This document shows, one piece after another, positions 8,559 to 16,532 of a stretch of DNA of 64,000 bases (positions within the stretch are counted from its first letter, which is position 1; each line of letters opens with the position of its first letter). Under the pieces are notes generated by a model that was given only the letters and a program-made list of their open reading frames with translations, searched no databases and was not told the DNA's origin. The stretch spans positions 2,108,001 to 2,172,000 of the forward strand of contig JAWKNO010000003.1 of NCBI GenBank assembly GCA_041391665.1. The letters run 5' to 3'. The position numbers and the translations under genes were made by a program. The DNA is from Bacteroidia bacterium (GTDB lineage: Bacteria > Bacteroidota > Bacteroidia > J057).

Positions 8559-8807
8559 GCTTTATTTTTTCTTCTTTTGAGTTTTTATCTGATAGGGTTT
8601 AAAAGCCTGTAGCGTGTGATAACGCGCTATTTGGAATAATGGGGGAGAATAGCCACGTTGGCTATAATCCTGTCACCCCTTCGGGGTTCCGATCTGCGAT
8701 CGGTTTTTTCTGGCCGTAGGCCCAACCCCGAAGGGGTGACAGGATTATAGCACATAATGTGCCCCCTCTTTTGTCTTTGCACGATACACGCCGCGGCGCG
8801 CCTTGCA
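8559..8807. other. intergenic insert between hsdR and hsdM
   Basis: Gap of 249 bp in the restriction operon. It holds the inverted-repeat element at 8661-8751 and flanking palindromic sequence (GTGTGATAACGCG near 8614; CGCCGCGGCGCG near 8790). Open frames of 65-66 codons here lie inside the repeat and have no protein character. Confidence 0.7.
8661..8751. repeat. MITE/REP-like element with perfect 28-bp inverted repeats
   Basis: Left arm 8661-8688 and right arm 8724-8751 are perfectly complementary over 28 bp, with a 35-nt loop that contains the smaller palindrome CCGATCTGCGATCGG. Each arm holds the submotif CACCCCTTCGGGGT. Transcribed RNA would form a very stable hairpin between hsdR and hsdM and could act as attenuator, processing site or mRNA stabiliser. 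No transposase is encoded. Confidence 0.9.
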
Positions 8808-11800
8808 TTACAAACTCCGGCTCCCATGATATTCGTTTATATATTCTTTTGCCAGGCAAGTATTGATATATCTTGCAGAATCAGGGTCAATGGGGATTTT
8901 ATTATTCCCAAAACCCTCTACCACAAATTTAATGAGCAATCCCTGAAAATACCCTTCATTGTCAAGAATTTTAGCATTATTCAGCAATTTATCATCTGTG
9001 AGTGTTTTGATTTTTGTAAGCGCGTCATAGATTTCACTTTCCCGTTGGGAAACAGCGCCTTTTTCCATGATACGTTTGTGGGTACGGGCATACTTGGTGT
9101 CGTAGTTGTATTTTGTTTTCAGGAGGTTGTTTTTGCGGTTGAGTTCGGTTACTTTATCGTAGATATTTTGCAGAGAGGCGATATTTTTTTTCATTTCCTC
9201 CTGGGATATTTCGTCGAGGTTTTTGTTTTTGAACAGGCGTCTGAGTTCTTCATAAAGATTTACGAACTGAGGATCAGTTTGGTCAAAATTACTGGCCAAA
9301 GCCTCTCGGGTTTTTCGCAGGGTGTCTTTCAGTTGGTCTGCGATGACCATTTCCTCTTCCGAAATCTTTCGAAACATAAAGAGCACATCTTCCAGCGCCA
9401 CGTTGAGCAGATGAGAAGTATCGGCATCATTTTCGAGATTTGATTTTACGTTTAGCAGATCAAGGTGTCGCGCAGTTTCCTGGTAGAGATAGTTCAGTTT
9501 TTGGAAATCGGTATTTTCCAGCAGGTCAAAATGGCCTTCAAGTCGGATAATATTGTAGAGATTGCGGGCGTTTTCGAGTGCTTTTTTGATTTCGAGCACT
9601 TGTTTGCGATCTTCGATTTCGCTGACTTGCTGGGAGAATATTTCTGCGTTTTTCAGGTCAAAAAGAAACAGTTTTTCCCGTATGTCTGCGAGTTCTGCTT
9701 CAATTTCTTCTTTAGATTTGAAGAGGTTGGAGTAAAATTTTATTTCGTCTCCGAGATCAGCTTGCAATTCATCGAAATAAGCTTTGTTGGTAGCGTCAAA
9801 TTCTTGAGATATGTCGGCGAAGTCCACGACATAACCGTATCGGAATTTTTTGTAGGGCCGGTTTACGCGGGTGAGCGTTTGCAGGAGATTGTGATCCCGA
9901 ACGACTCTTGCCAGATAAAGTTTTTTTAACCGCTTGGCATCAAAACCGGTAAGCAACATTTGATAGACAAAAAGGATGTCAATATTTCCATCTTTAAACT
10001 GCGCCACTTCTTCTTTGCGGTCGTCTTTGGAACCGGTATCGTGCAGGATGAGGGAGGCGGTAAGTCTGGCTGATTGTTTTTTTACATAATAACCATATTC
10101 AAGAGGAGGTTCGGCAGCTATTTTATAGGGTTCGACCGGTTCGACTGTTTTTTGTGTAGGATTGTATTTGCTGATAAAAATCTCGAAGAGTTTTTGGGCT
10201 TGGGCAGAACTATCGCAAACGACCATAGCACCAATTGTATGATCCCCCATGCGATTGCGGGTATCCACAAAATCTTTGATAATATAATCGAGCATCGGCT
10301 CCACAAATCGCGGATGCGCATAAATGAGCCCTTTTTTCACCGTTCCCTTCAGGATTTCCACTTCCTTCAGAGCAGCCTTCAGGGTCAGCTTGTAGGTAGT
10401 TTCAATGTCTTCACGAATGAGCTTTAAGGTATAGCCATCGGCAATAGAGGCATTATAATAGTATTTGTGGATATAGTCGCCAAAAGTTGCGCGGGAAGTC
10501 CTGTCATTGCCGATCAATGGTGTACCTGTCAGGCCGATGATTACTGCATTTCTATCAGAGTTTATCAGATTGGCGAGGAAACTCCCTTTGGGGTCATAAC
10601 TGCGGTGTACTTCATCGAGAAAATAGATTCTTTGTGTGCGGATATCGTAATCTTTATCCTCAAGAATTGTAGTATCCTCTTTGAATTTCTGGATATTTAC
10701 TACCGTTATTTCCCTGTTTCCGGAGAGATTGTGAATGGCCTGCCGGGTTTTAAAGTTGCGAAGCAATTCTTCTTTGGAGTTGACAGTATGTACGGTCAAA
10801 TCTCTGCTGGAAAATTCGCTTTTTGCCTGGTTCATCAGGTCAATACGATCTACGATAAAATAAAATTTGGGAACGATATCTTTCCGCTGAAAGTAATCTG
10901 TGAGGTATTTGACATTATAGTAAGCAAGTGCTGTTTTCCCGCTGCCTTGTGTATGCCAGATGATTCCCTTTTTGATTCCTGCTTCAAGTTTTTTTTCAAT
11001 TGCAAGGGTAGCAAACAACTGCGGGTATCGCATGATATGTTTTTCCAGGCCTTTTTCTTCTTTTACATAAGCGATACTGTATTTCAGCAGGAGTGCCAGC
11101 CGGTTTTTGCTAAATAAGGAAGTGAGTATCCGATTGGTAGGCGTTTCAGGATTTTTGTTGGTGAGAAATTCGGGAGAATGTTTGATCGCGGATAAGTTAT
11201 TGTCTTTCAGGACAAAGTTTTCTGTTTGTTCATTCTCCGGGCTAAGTAAGGTATTCAGATCAAATATTTCTTCTTCCCTGAAACAATGAAAAATAGCGGA
11301 GTTGTAAGAAGTAGTTGCGTAGAAAGCCCCCTGAACAGGTTCTATCGACTCAATATCGTAATCCATGTTGTTGGAGAACACAAGTATCTGTGAGATATTG
11401 GCAAACCTGCGGAACTTTTTATTCTTAAACCGAACATTAATGCGATCTCTTTCCTGCAAAATGCCCTCGTGGTTATTGGGTTTTTTGACTTCAACAAAAG
11501 CCAGCGGCATTCCGTTGATCAGCAGGGTGATGTCAGGCCGGAATTCATCTTCACCATTTTTACAGGTAAGTTCAGTAACTACATGAAAGGAATTATTATT
11601 AAGATTGTTAAAATCAATCAGTTTTGTCCCGGAAGTGGCGGTCAGCATTTGATAAAAAGCCGCTCCAAGGTCCTCATTTTCAAGCACCAGTGAGATATCT
11701 TCCAGGATTCGCTTGATTCCGTCTTTGTCTAAATCAGGGTTTATCTTTTGCATACTCTCCTCAAAAATATCTGGAAATATATTGGTGTCTTTATTCCAGG

Positions 11801-11891
11801 TTTTCTTTGAAAGCGAAAGGTATTGATAACCAAGGCGGCAAAGATGGAGAATTGCAGGGATTTTCACCCTTGTATTTTCATTAAAAGACAT
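8808..11891 (-). CDS. hsdR: type I restriction enzyme endonuclease/translocase subunit HsdR
   Basis: This 1027-residue motor-nuclease has an N-terminal PD-(D/E)XK endonuclease with D120 (FRPDITLLING) and E134-V-K136 (AFVEVKKP). A superfamily 2 translocase follows: Walker A TQGSGKT at ~314-320, DEVH box at 424-427, the GLTGTPL motif after it, and conserved late motifs ILFVYQMLLTGFDA and TLTRVNRPYKKFRYGYVVDF. A long helical C-terminal region for complex assembly ends the protein. It cuts foreign DNA after ATP-driven translocation. It is first in the minus-strand restriction cluster. The last codons (GSRSL) abut repeat-rich sequence and may be derived from it. Confidence 0.94.
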   Translation of the reverse strand: MSFNENTRVKIPAILHLCRLGYQYLSLSKKTWNKDTNIFPDIFEESMQKINPDLDKDGIKRILEDISLVLENEDLGAAFYQMLTATSGTKLIDFNNLNNNSFHVVTELTCKNGEDEFRPDITLLINGMPLAFVEVKKPNNHEGILQERDRINVRFKNKKFRRFANISQILVFSNNMDYDIESIEPVQGAFYATTSYNSAIFHCFREEEIFDLNTLLSPENEQTENFVLKDNNLSAIKHSPEFLTNKNPETPTNRILTSLFSKNRLALLLKYSIAYVKEEKGLEKHIMRYPQLFATLAIEKKLEAGIKKGIIWHTQGSGKTALAYYNVKYLTDYFQRKDIVPKFYFIVDRIDLMNQAKSEFSSRDLTVHTVNSKEELLRNFKTRQAIHNLSGNREITVVNIQKFKEDTTILEDKDYDIRTQRIYFLDEVHRSYDPKGSFLANLINSDRNAVIIGLTGTPLIGNDRTSRATFGDYIHKYYYNASIADGYTLKLIREDIETTYKLTLKAALKEVEILKGTVKKGLIYAHPRFVEPMLDYIIKDFVDTRNRMGDHTIGAMVVCDSSAQAQKLFEIFISKYNPTQKTVEPVEPYKIAAEPPLEYGYYVKKQSARLTASLILHDTGSKDDRKEEVAQFKDGNIDILFVYQMLLTGFDAKRLKKLYLARVVRDHNLLQTLTRVNRPYKKFRYGYVVDFADISQEFDATNKAYFDELQADLGDEIKFYSNLFKSKEEIEAELADIREKLFLFDLKNAEIFSQQVSEIEDRKQVLEIKKALENARNLYNIIRLEGHFDLLENTDFQKLNYLYQETARHLDLLNVKSNLENDADTSHLLNVALEDVLFMFRKISEEEMVIADQLKDTLRKTREALASNFDQTDPQFVNLYEELRRLFKNKNLDEISQEEMKKNIASLQNIYDKVTELNRKNNLLKTKYNYDTKYARTHKRIMEKGAVSQRESEIYDALTKIKTLTDDKLLNNAKILDNEGYFQGLLIKFVVEGFGNNKIPIDPDSARYINTCLAKEYINEYHGSRSL

Positions 11892-11929
11892 GTTCTAGTT
11901 GCTAAACATTTTACAGACCGTCAATATCG

Positions 11930-11953
11930 TAATTTTGACACTTAATTTTGACA
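11930..11953 (-). promoter_or_regulatory. possible operator upstream of hsdR: 11-bp direct repeats
   Basis: TAATTTTGACA occurs at 11930-11940 and 11943-11953, a 13-bp period, 39-62 bp upstream of the hsdR start. The pair is bracketed by the complementary sequences TTTTACAGAC (from 11909) and GTCTGTAAAA (to 11967). Such an arrangement suits a regulator site or promoter for the restriction operon. No controller gene is adjacent. Confidence 0.35.
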
Positions 11954-11984
11954 GATATGTCTGTAAAAAAAAACTCTCCCCCTT

Positions 11985-13529
11985 TCACACCACCTCTTCC
12001 TTCCAGTCGGCGACGCTTTTCTCGGCGCTGCTGAAGCCGATACCGAGCAGGTGGATGGTTTTGCCGGTGTGGGTGTATTTTTCGTAGTATTTTTTCTGGC
12101 GAATCTGGGCCAAAGCTGCCTCCGCCGGTTCGTCGAGTTTGAATTCGATGACGTAAATGTCGGTCGGGGTGTGTACCACCACATCTATCCGCCCACGGTT
12201 GGTACTCACTTCTGTCTCGACGGTATAACTCCCCAAAAACTGAAAGGCGATGTATAGCAGCGAATGGTAATACGCCTCCTGATTGGCGATGAATATTTCG
12301 TAGGGAATGCGGGCAAAAAGGCTTTTGATCACGTCTATTGCCGTTTCTACGTCGTTGGCGTAAAAGGCTTTGCGCAGTTCGACCATAAACACCGCGCTGA
12401 ACCCCGCCTGATCATACCGCAAATCACCCAGGATATTCCCATACATCGCGTCGCGGACTTCTTTATTGGGGTAATCGAGTATATACAACCCCATATCTGT
12501 CCGGCTTTTGATGGTCAGATAACCGGTCTGAAACAATACCGGAAGCGACTGAATGTGCTCGATGTCGTAGCCTGCAAAGGTCAGTGCGTCCACTTCCAGT
12601 CCTTCTATTTTGTAGAAATTCTGCGACTTCATCAGTTCCAGCAGAAAACTGGGCGTGCCTGATTCAAACCAGAAGTTGTAAAAGTCTCCATTCTGGAAAA
12701 AAGAAAGAATCGAAAAAGGGTTGTAAACAAAATTTCGTCCGTCCCAGCTATAACCATTATACCACAGCCGTACCTTTTGTAGAAACTCCTCACGAGACCC
12801 GATATTCCGCCGTTGCATCACTTTCGGAAAATAGGCAGAAAAATATGTCTCTAATTCTTCCTGTGTATAACCCAGCAAAGTGCTGTAGTTCTCTTCTAAG
12901 GTCAGGTCGTAGAGATTATTCAAATCCGAAAACAGACTCACTTTACTAAACTTCGAAATGCCCGTGATGAGCAAAAACTCAAGGTACGGATCGGCGTCTT
13001 TGATCACCGAATAAAAACTCCGCATGATACCCTGATGTTTTTTTGCCTGGGCAGTGTCCTTGCCCAGATAGTCAATAATCGGTTTGTCGTATTCGTCTAT
13101 CAGGATGACGACTTTCCCACGAGTCTCCTTTAGTTTTCCAATCAACTCTCGCAACATCTGCCCGGGTTCGTTAGGTTCCAGATTTACCTCAAATCCGGTT
13201 GCGATTCTGTCCAATTCCTGTACAATTGCCTCCGAAAGTCCGCCCTCCTTATAACCCAGACTCGCAAACCCGAGATGAATCACCGGATGTTTTTTCGACC
13301 AGTCCCATTGATCGTAAATCCATAGCCCTTCAAACAAGTCCCGGCTTCCCTGCACAATGGATTTTATTGTTGAAAGCAGCAGCGACTTGCCAAAACGCCG
13401 CGGACGGGAGAGGAAATAGTATTTCCCTGAATTGAGCAACTGTGCGATTCCCTCGGTTTTATCGATGTACAGATAACCGCCATTTACAATTTCACTAAAA
13501 GTCTGGATGCCGATCGGGAGTCGTTTCAT
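11985..13529 (-). CDS. AAA-ATPase-like protein with PD-(D/E)XK C-terminal domain
   Basis: The 514-residue protein belongs to a family common in Bacteroidota: an AAA-ATPase-like domain (PF09820 type) followed by a PD-(D/E)XK nuclease-like domain (PF08011 type). Visible features are the N-terminal signature LPIGIQTFSEIVNGGYLYID, then Walker A-like RPRRFGKSLLLST (~43-55), Walker B VVILIDEYDKP (~140-150) and TGISKFSKVSLFSDLN. In the C-terminal domain the residues GRIDVVVHTPTDIYVIEFKL carry the D...E-x-K active-site pattern. Members are numerous, often multicopy and still poorly understood; defence or selfish-element roles have been suggested. It ends 93 bp upstream of hsdR on the same strand, so read-through is possible. 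Confidence 0.8.
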   Translation of the reverse strand: MKRLPIGIQTFSEIVNGGYLYIDKTEGIAQLLNSGKYYFLSRPRRFGKSLLLSTIKSIVQGSRDLFEGLWIYDQWDWSKKHPVIHLGFASLGYKEGGLSEAIVQELDRIATGFEVNLEPNEPGQMLRELIGKLKETRGKVVILIDEYDKPIIDYLGKDTAQAKKHQGIMRSFYSVIKDADPYLEFLLITGISKFSKVSLFSDLNNLYDLTLEENYSTLLGYTQEELETYFSAYFPKVMQRRNIGSREEFLQKVRLWYNGYSWDGRNFVYNPFSILSFFQNGDFYNFWFESGTPSFLLELMKSQNFYKIEGLEVDALTFAGYDIEHIQSLPVLFQTGYLTIKSRTDMGLYILDYPNKEVRDAMYGNILGDLRYDQAGFSAVFMVELRKAFYANDVETAIDVIKSLFARIPYEIFIANQEAYYHSLLYIAFQFLGSYTVETEVSTNRGRIDVVVHTPTDIYVIEFKLDEPAEAALAQIRQKKYYEKYTHTGKTIHLLGIGFSSAEKSVADWKEEVV

Positions 13530-13615
13530 ATTTCAAATATACAATTATGCCGCTATTTTTGATAGCCGGAGAAATTTACTTTTATTGGAAAATGTCTTCA
13601 TCCATTCCCTCAAAA

Positions 13616-15778
13616 ATGAAAAAACACCTACTACTTCTACTGATTTTGCTGCAAGCTGCCAGTATCCTGATGGCCGAAGATGGCTATCGCCTCTGGCTCC
13701 GGTATGACAAGATTTCTGATGAATCTGTTCTGACAAATTACCGGAAAACGATCACAGGCTGGATGGTGGATGAATCCTCCCCGGTATTCAGCTCTTCCCG
13801 CGAAGAGTTGCAGCGGGGGTTAAACGGGCTGCTGGGTGCGACCATTCCCGATGTCCATTCCTATACCAAAGGCAATATCGTCATCGCGGGTACACCCACC
13901 GGCTCACCGACAGTAAAATCGCTGGTTGATGCCGATATGCTGAAAGATATAGGCCCGGAAGGATTTGTCATTGTGAGCGTAACCGCAGGAAAAAAGCCCG
14001 TCATTGTAATTACCGGGAATACCGAAAAAGGAGTGTTATACGGTGTATTTCATTTCCTCCGGCTCCTTCAGACCCATCAGGATATCAGCAATCTTTCGGT
14101 CAAAAGTTCTCCCAAAGTCACCCACCGCCTGCTCAATCACTGGGACAATCTCGACCGCACGGTCGAGCGGGGATACGCGGGTTTTTCGCTCTGGGACTGG
14201 CATAAACTCCCCGACTTTCGCGACCCGCGCTACACCGACTACGCCCGCGCCAATGCCTCTATCGGCATCAACGGCACGGTGGTCACCAATGTCAACGCCA
14301 ATGCGCTGATCCTCACTCCCGCTTATCTCGAAAAAGTCGCCGCACTTGCAGATATTTTCAGACCCTGGGGAATCAGGCTTTACCTTACCGCGCGATTCAG
14401 CGCGCCTATAGAAATCGGCAAACTCAAAACCGCCGATCCGCTCAATGATAGCGTGCGCCAGTGGTGGACAGAAAAAATAGATGAGATCTACCAATATGTC
14501 CCCGACTTCGGCGGATTTCTGGTCAAGGCCAATTCGGAAGGACAGCCCGGCCCGCAAAACTACGGGCGCAACCACGCCGACGGCGCCAATATGCTCGCAG
14601 AAGCCCTTGAACCACACGGCGGTGTGGTCATGTGGCGCGCATTTGTCTATGACGACAAAGAACCCGACGACAGAGCCAAACAAGCCAATAACGAATTTGA
14701 GCCGCTGGACGGGACTTTCAGGAAAAATGTAATCGTTCAGGTAAAAAATGGGGCCATAGACTTCCAGCCGAGAGAACCTTTTCACCCGCTGTTTGGCGCC
14801 ATGCCTCAGACGCCGCTGATGATGGAGTTTCAGATCACACAGGAATACCTCGGTTTTGCCACCCACCTCGCTTATCTCGGCGAATTATTTAAAGAAACTC
14901 TCGACGCAGACACATGGGCCAAAGACAAAGGTTCGACCGTCGCAAAGGTCATTGATGGAAGCCTGGATGGACATTCTCTTTCCGGTATGGCCGGTGTCGC
15001 CAATATTGGTACAGACCGCAACTGGTGCGGCCATCATTTCGGACAGGCCAACTGGTATGCGTTTGGGCGACTGGCCTGGGATCATACCCTGACGCCCACA
15101 CAGATTGCAGAGGAGTGGGGGAGAATGACCTTTTCCAACGATATGGCCATCCTCAGCCCTATCAAGCGCATGATGCTAGGATCGAGGGAAACGGTCGTCA
15201 ACTATATGACGCCGCTGGGCCTCCATCATATTATGGGTCGCAACCATCATTACGGTCCCGGCCCCTGGGTAACGGGGGGCAGGGCAGACTGGACTTCGGT
15301 GTATTATCACCGGGCCGACAGCCTCGGCGTTGGGTTTGACCGCACGCCGTCGGGCAGCAATGCCACCTCGCAGTACGCGCCCGAAGTGGCGAAAATGTTT
15401 GCCTCAAGGACCGATTGTCCGGAGGAATTTTTGTTGTGGTTTCACCACGTGGGCTGGGACGAAAAAGTTGCTTCAGGTCGCACGTTGTGGGACGAGATCT
15501 GCCACCGGTATTATCAGGGCGTAGAGGAAGTCAGCCAAATGCAGACCGAATGGGCATCGCTGGAAGGGAAAGTGGATGCGGAGCGGTTTGCCCATGTAAC
15601 GATGTTTTTGAAAATACAGGAGAAGGAAGCGAAACTCTGGCGGGATGCATGTGTGTTGTATTTCCAGACCTTTTCGCAAAAGCCGATACCCGCCAGTTTG
15701 CCCAAACCGGAGCATACGCTGGAGTATTATGAGAACCTGCGGTTTCCCTATGCGCCGGGGATACGGCCGAGGTGGTGA
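13616..15778 (+). CDS. GH67 alpha-glucuronidase, exported
   Basis: The enzyme removes 4-O-methyl-glucuronic acid from the ends of xylo-oligosaccharides. Start at 13616 is preferred over the upstream ATG at 13547 because it gives a clean signal peptide (MKKHLLLLLILLQAASILMA). The product is ~720 residues, a normal GH67 length. Catalytic residues align with characterised GH67 enzymes: acid E308 in NSEGQPGP, and the D382/E410 pair in AIDFQPREPF and QITQEYLG, 28 residues apart as in the family. The N-terminal region (EDGYRLWLRYDKI) and C-terminal helical domain are both present. It stands alone, with no xylanase or SusC/D pair beside it, and begins 87 bp from the divergent AAA-ATPase gene at the edge of the defence island. 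Confidence 0.92.
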   Translation: MKKHLLLLLILLQAASILMAEDGYRLWLRYDKISDESVLTNYRKTITGWMVDESSPVFSSSREELQRGLNGLLGATIPDVHSYTKGNIVIAGTPTGSPTVKSLVDADMLKDIGPEGFVIVSVTAGKKPVIVITGNTEKGVLYGVFHFLRLLQTHQDISNLSVKSSPKVTHRLLNHWDNLDRTVERGYAGFSLWDWHKLPDFRDPRYTDYARANASIGINGTVVTNVNANALILTPAYLEKVAALADIFRPWGIRLYLTARFSAPIEIGKLKTADPLNDSVRQWWTEKIDEIYQYVPDFGGFLVKANSEGQPGPQNYGRNHADGANMLAEALEPHGGVVMWRAFVYDDKEPDDRAKQANNEFEPLDGTFRKNVIVQVKNGAIDFQPREPFHPLFGAMPQTPLMMEFQITQEYLGFATHLAYLGELFKETLDADTWAKDKGSTVAKVIDGSLDGHSLSGMAGVANIGTDRNWCGHHFGQANWYAFGRLAWDHTLTPTQIAEEWGRMTFSNDMAILSPIKRMMLGSRETVVNYMTPLGLHHIMGRNHHYGPGPWVTGGRADWTSVYYHRADSLGVGFDRTPSGSNATSQYAPEVAKMFASRTDCPEEFLLWFHHVGWDEKVASGRTLWDEICHRYYQGVEEVSQMQTEWASLEGKVDAERFAHVTMFLKIQEKEAKLWRDACVLYFQTFSQKPIPASLPKPEHTLEYYENLRFPYAPGIRPRW

Positions 15779-15909
15779 GGGGGGATTATTTCCGCCGCAA
15801 AAGAAAGTTTTTGCGTGGGGGTTCTGGCAATTTATTCGTTGTTCAATTTTATAAATTCCTGGATGTGTTTGCTCAGCACATGGCTTTTAGTTGATGTTCT
15901 GCTCATTTT

Positions 15910-16380
15910 TTACTCTGGTAAATCATCAAAGCTACCTTCGATTCTCGCTTCACAGGTCTCAAAGTTTAAAATATTCTTTTGCTCTAACTCATCCAATCTA
16001 TCGAATACGGCCTGATAGTTGCCTTCGGGTTGAACATCTAATGAAAGAAATATGCCAGTTGCTCTTTCATAAGAGATTGTTAGTTCTTTCATTGAATCAA
16101 GAATCTCAATTTGTTTGTCTCTATCCACACTTTTTTTAAAAAACACCCTGAATGTTCGATGCCCACTTTGTTCTATCAATTCCTTTATTTCCGGTTTTGT
16201 ATTTTCGGACTCAGAAGTTGCCCTAACGATATCATGAAAGTTTAAACCGTAGGCGTAAAAAGGTACATTTTCAATTTTATACAAATCATTTCCCAGTGGT
16301 GTTGCCCAAAATGCTTCACCTCCAATAGCCCAGTGGTTAGGCAAATCTATATGTATTTTTTCCAATCCTTCTTCGTTCAT
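15910..16380 (-). CDS. DUF4265 domain protein
   Basis: This 156-residue soluble protein has the DUF4265 pattern: IHIDLPNHWAIGGEAFWATP at the start, then YKIENVPFYAYGLNFHDIV (~34-52), GHRTFRVFFKK in the middle and a C-terminal region LDELEQKNILNFETCEARIE. DUF4265 proteins are scattered, often horizontally acquired, and have no known function. The gene is isolated: 131 bp from the GH67 gene and 152 bp from the serine hydrolase. Sequences at 16391-16420 and 16505-16525 next to its start look like a degenerate integron-type recombination site, consistent with a cassette origin. Confidence 0.75.
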   Translation of the reverse strand: MNEEGLEKIHIDLPNHWAIGGEAFWATPLGNDLYKIENVPFYAYGLNFHDIVRATSESENTKPEIKELIEQSGHRTFRVFFKKSVDRDKQIEILDSMKELTISYERATGIFLSLDVQPEGNYQAVFDRLDELEQKNILNFETCEARIEGSFDDLPE

Positions 16381-16390
16381 GGTTTGTTGA

Positions 16391-16525
16391 GCATAACGTT
16401 TTCGGGCTTTGCGAAGGCGGAATTTTTAAGAAATACCGTTCGTTCCAGAAACCCTACTTCAATTATACGAAAAACCTGTCACCCGAATCACAACTCCCCA
16501 CTTTTGCAAAGCCGCTGTTGGTGCG
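16391..16525. repeat. degenerate attC-like imperfect inverted repeat (tentative)
   Basis: GCATAACGTTTTCGGGCTTTGCGAAGG (split here as GCATAACGTTTTCGG and GCTTTGCGAAGG) at 16391-16417 is partly complementary to TTTGCAAAGCCGCTGTTGGTGC near 16503-16524. The ends resemble, imperfectly, the RYYYAAC and GTTRRRY core sites of integron gene cassettes. A related core, GCTAACGGTTGGTGGGC, occurs at 19884-19900. No integrase is seen. Confidence 0.25.
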
Positions 16526-16532
16526 GTACTTT

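Noticed and set aside
7167..8612. Several plus-strand frames of 87-126 codons opposite hsdM
   Set aside because: Mirror frames of a strongly coding minus-strand gene; no initiation signals or domains.
13547..13615. Upstream ATG for the GH67 gene
   Set aside because: The 23 extra residues precede a good signal peptide; ATG at 13616 fits better.
14036..14866. 276-codon minus-strand frame opposite the GH67 gene
   Set aside because: A shadow of the G+C-rich coding strand; the plus strand encodes an intact catalytic domain at the same place.
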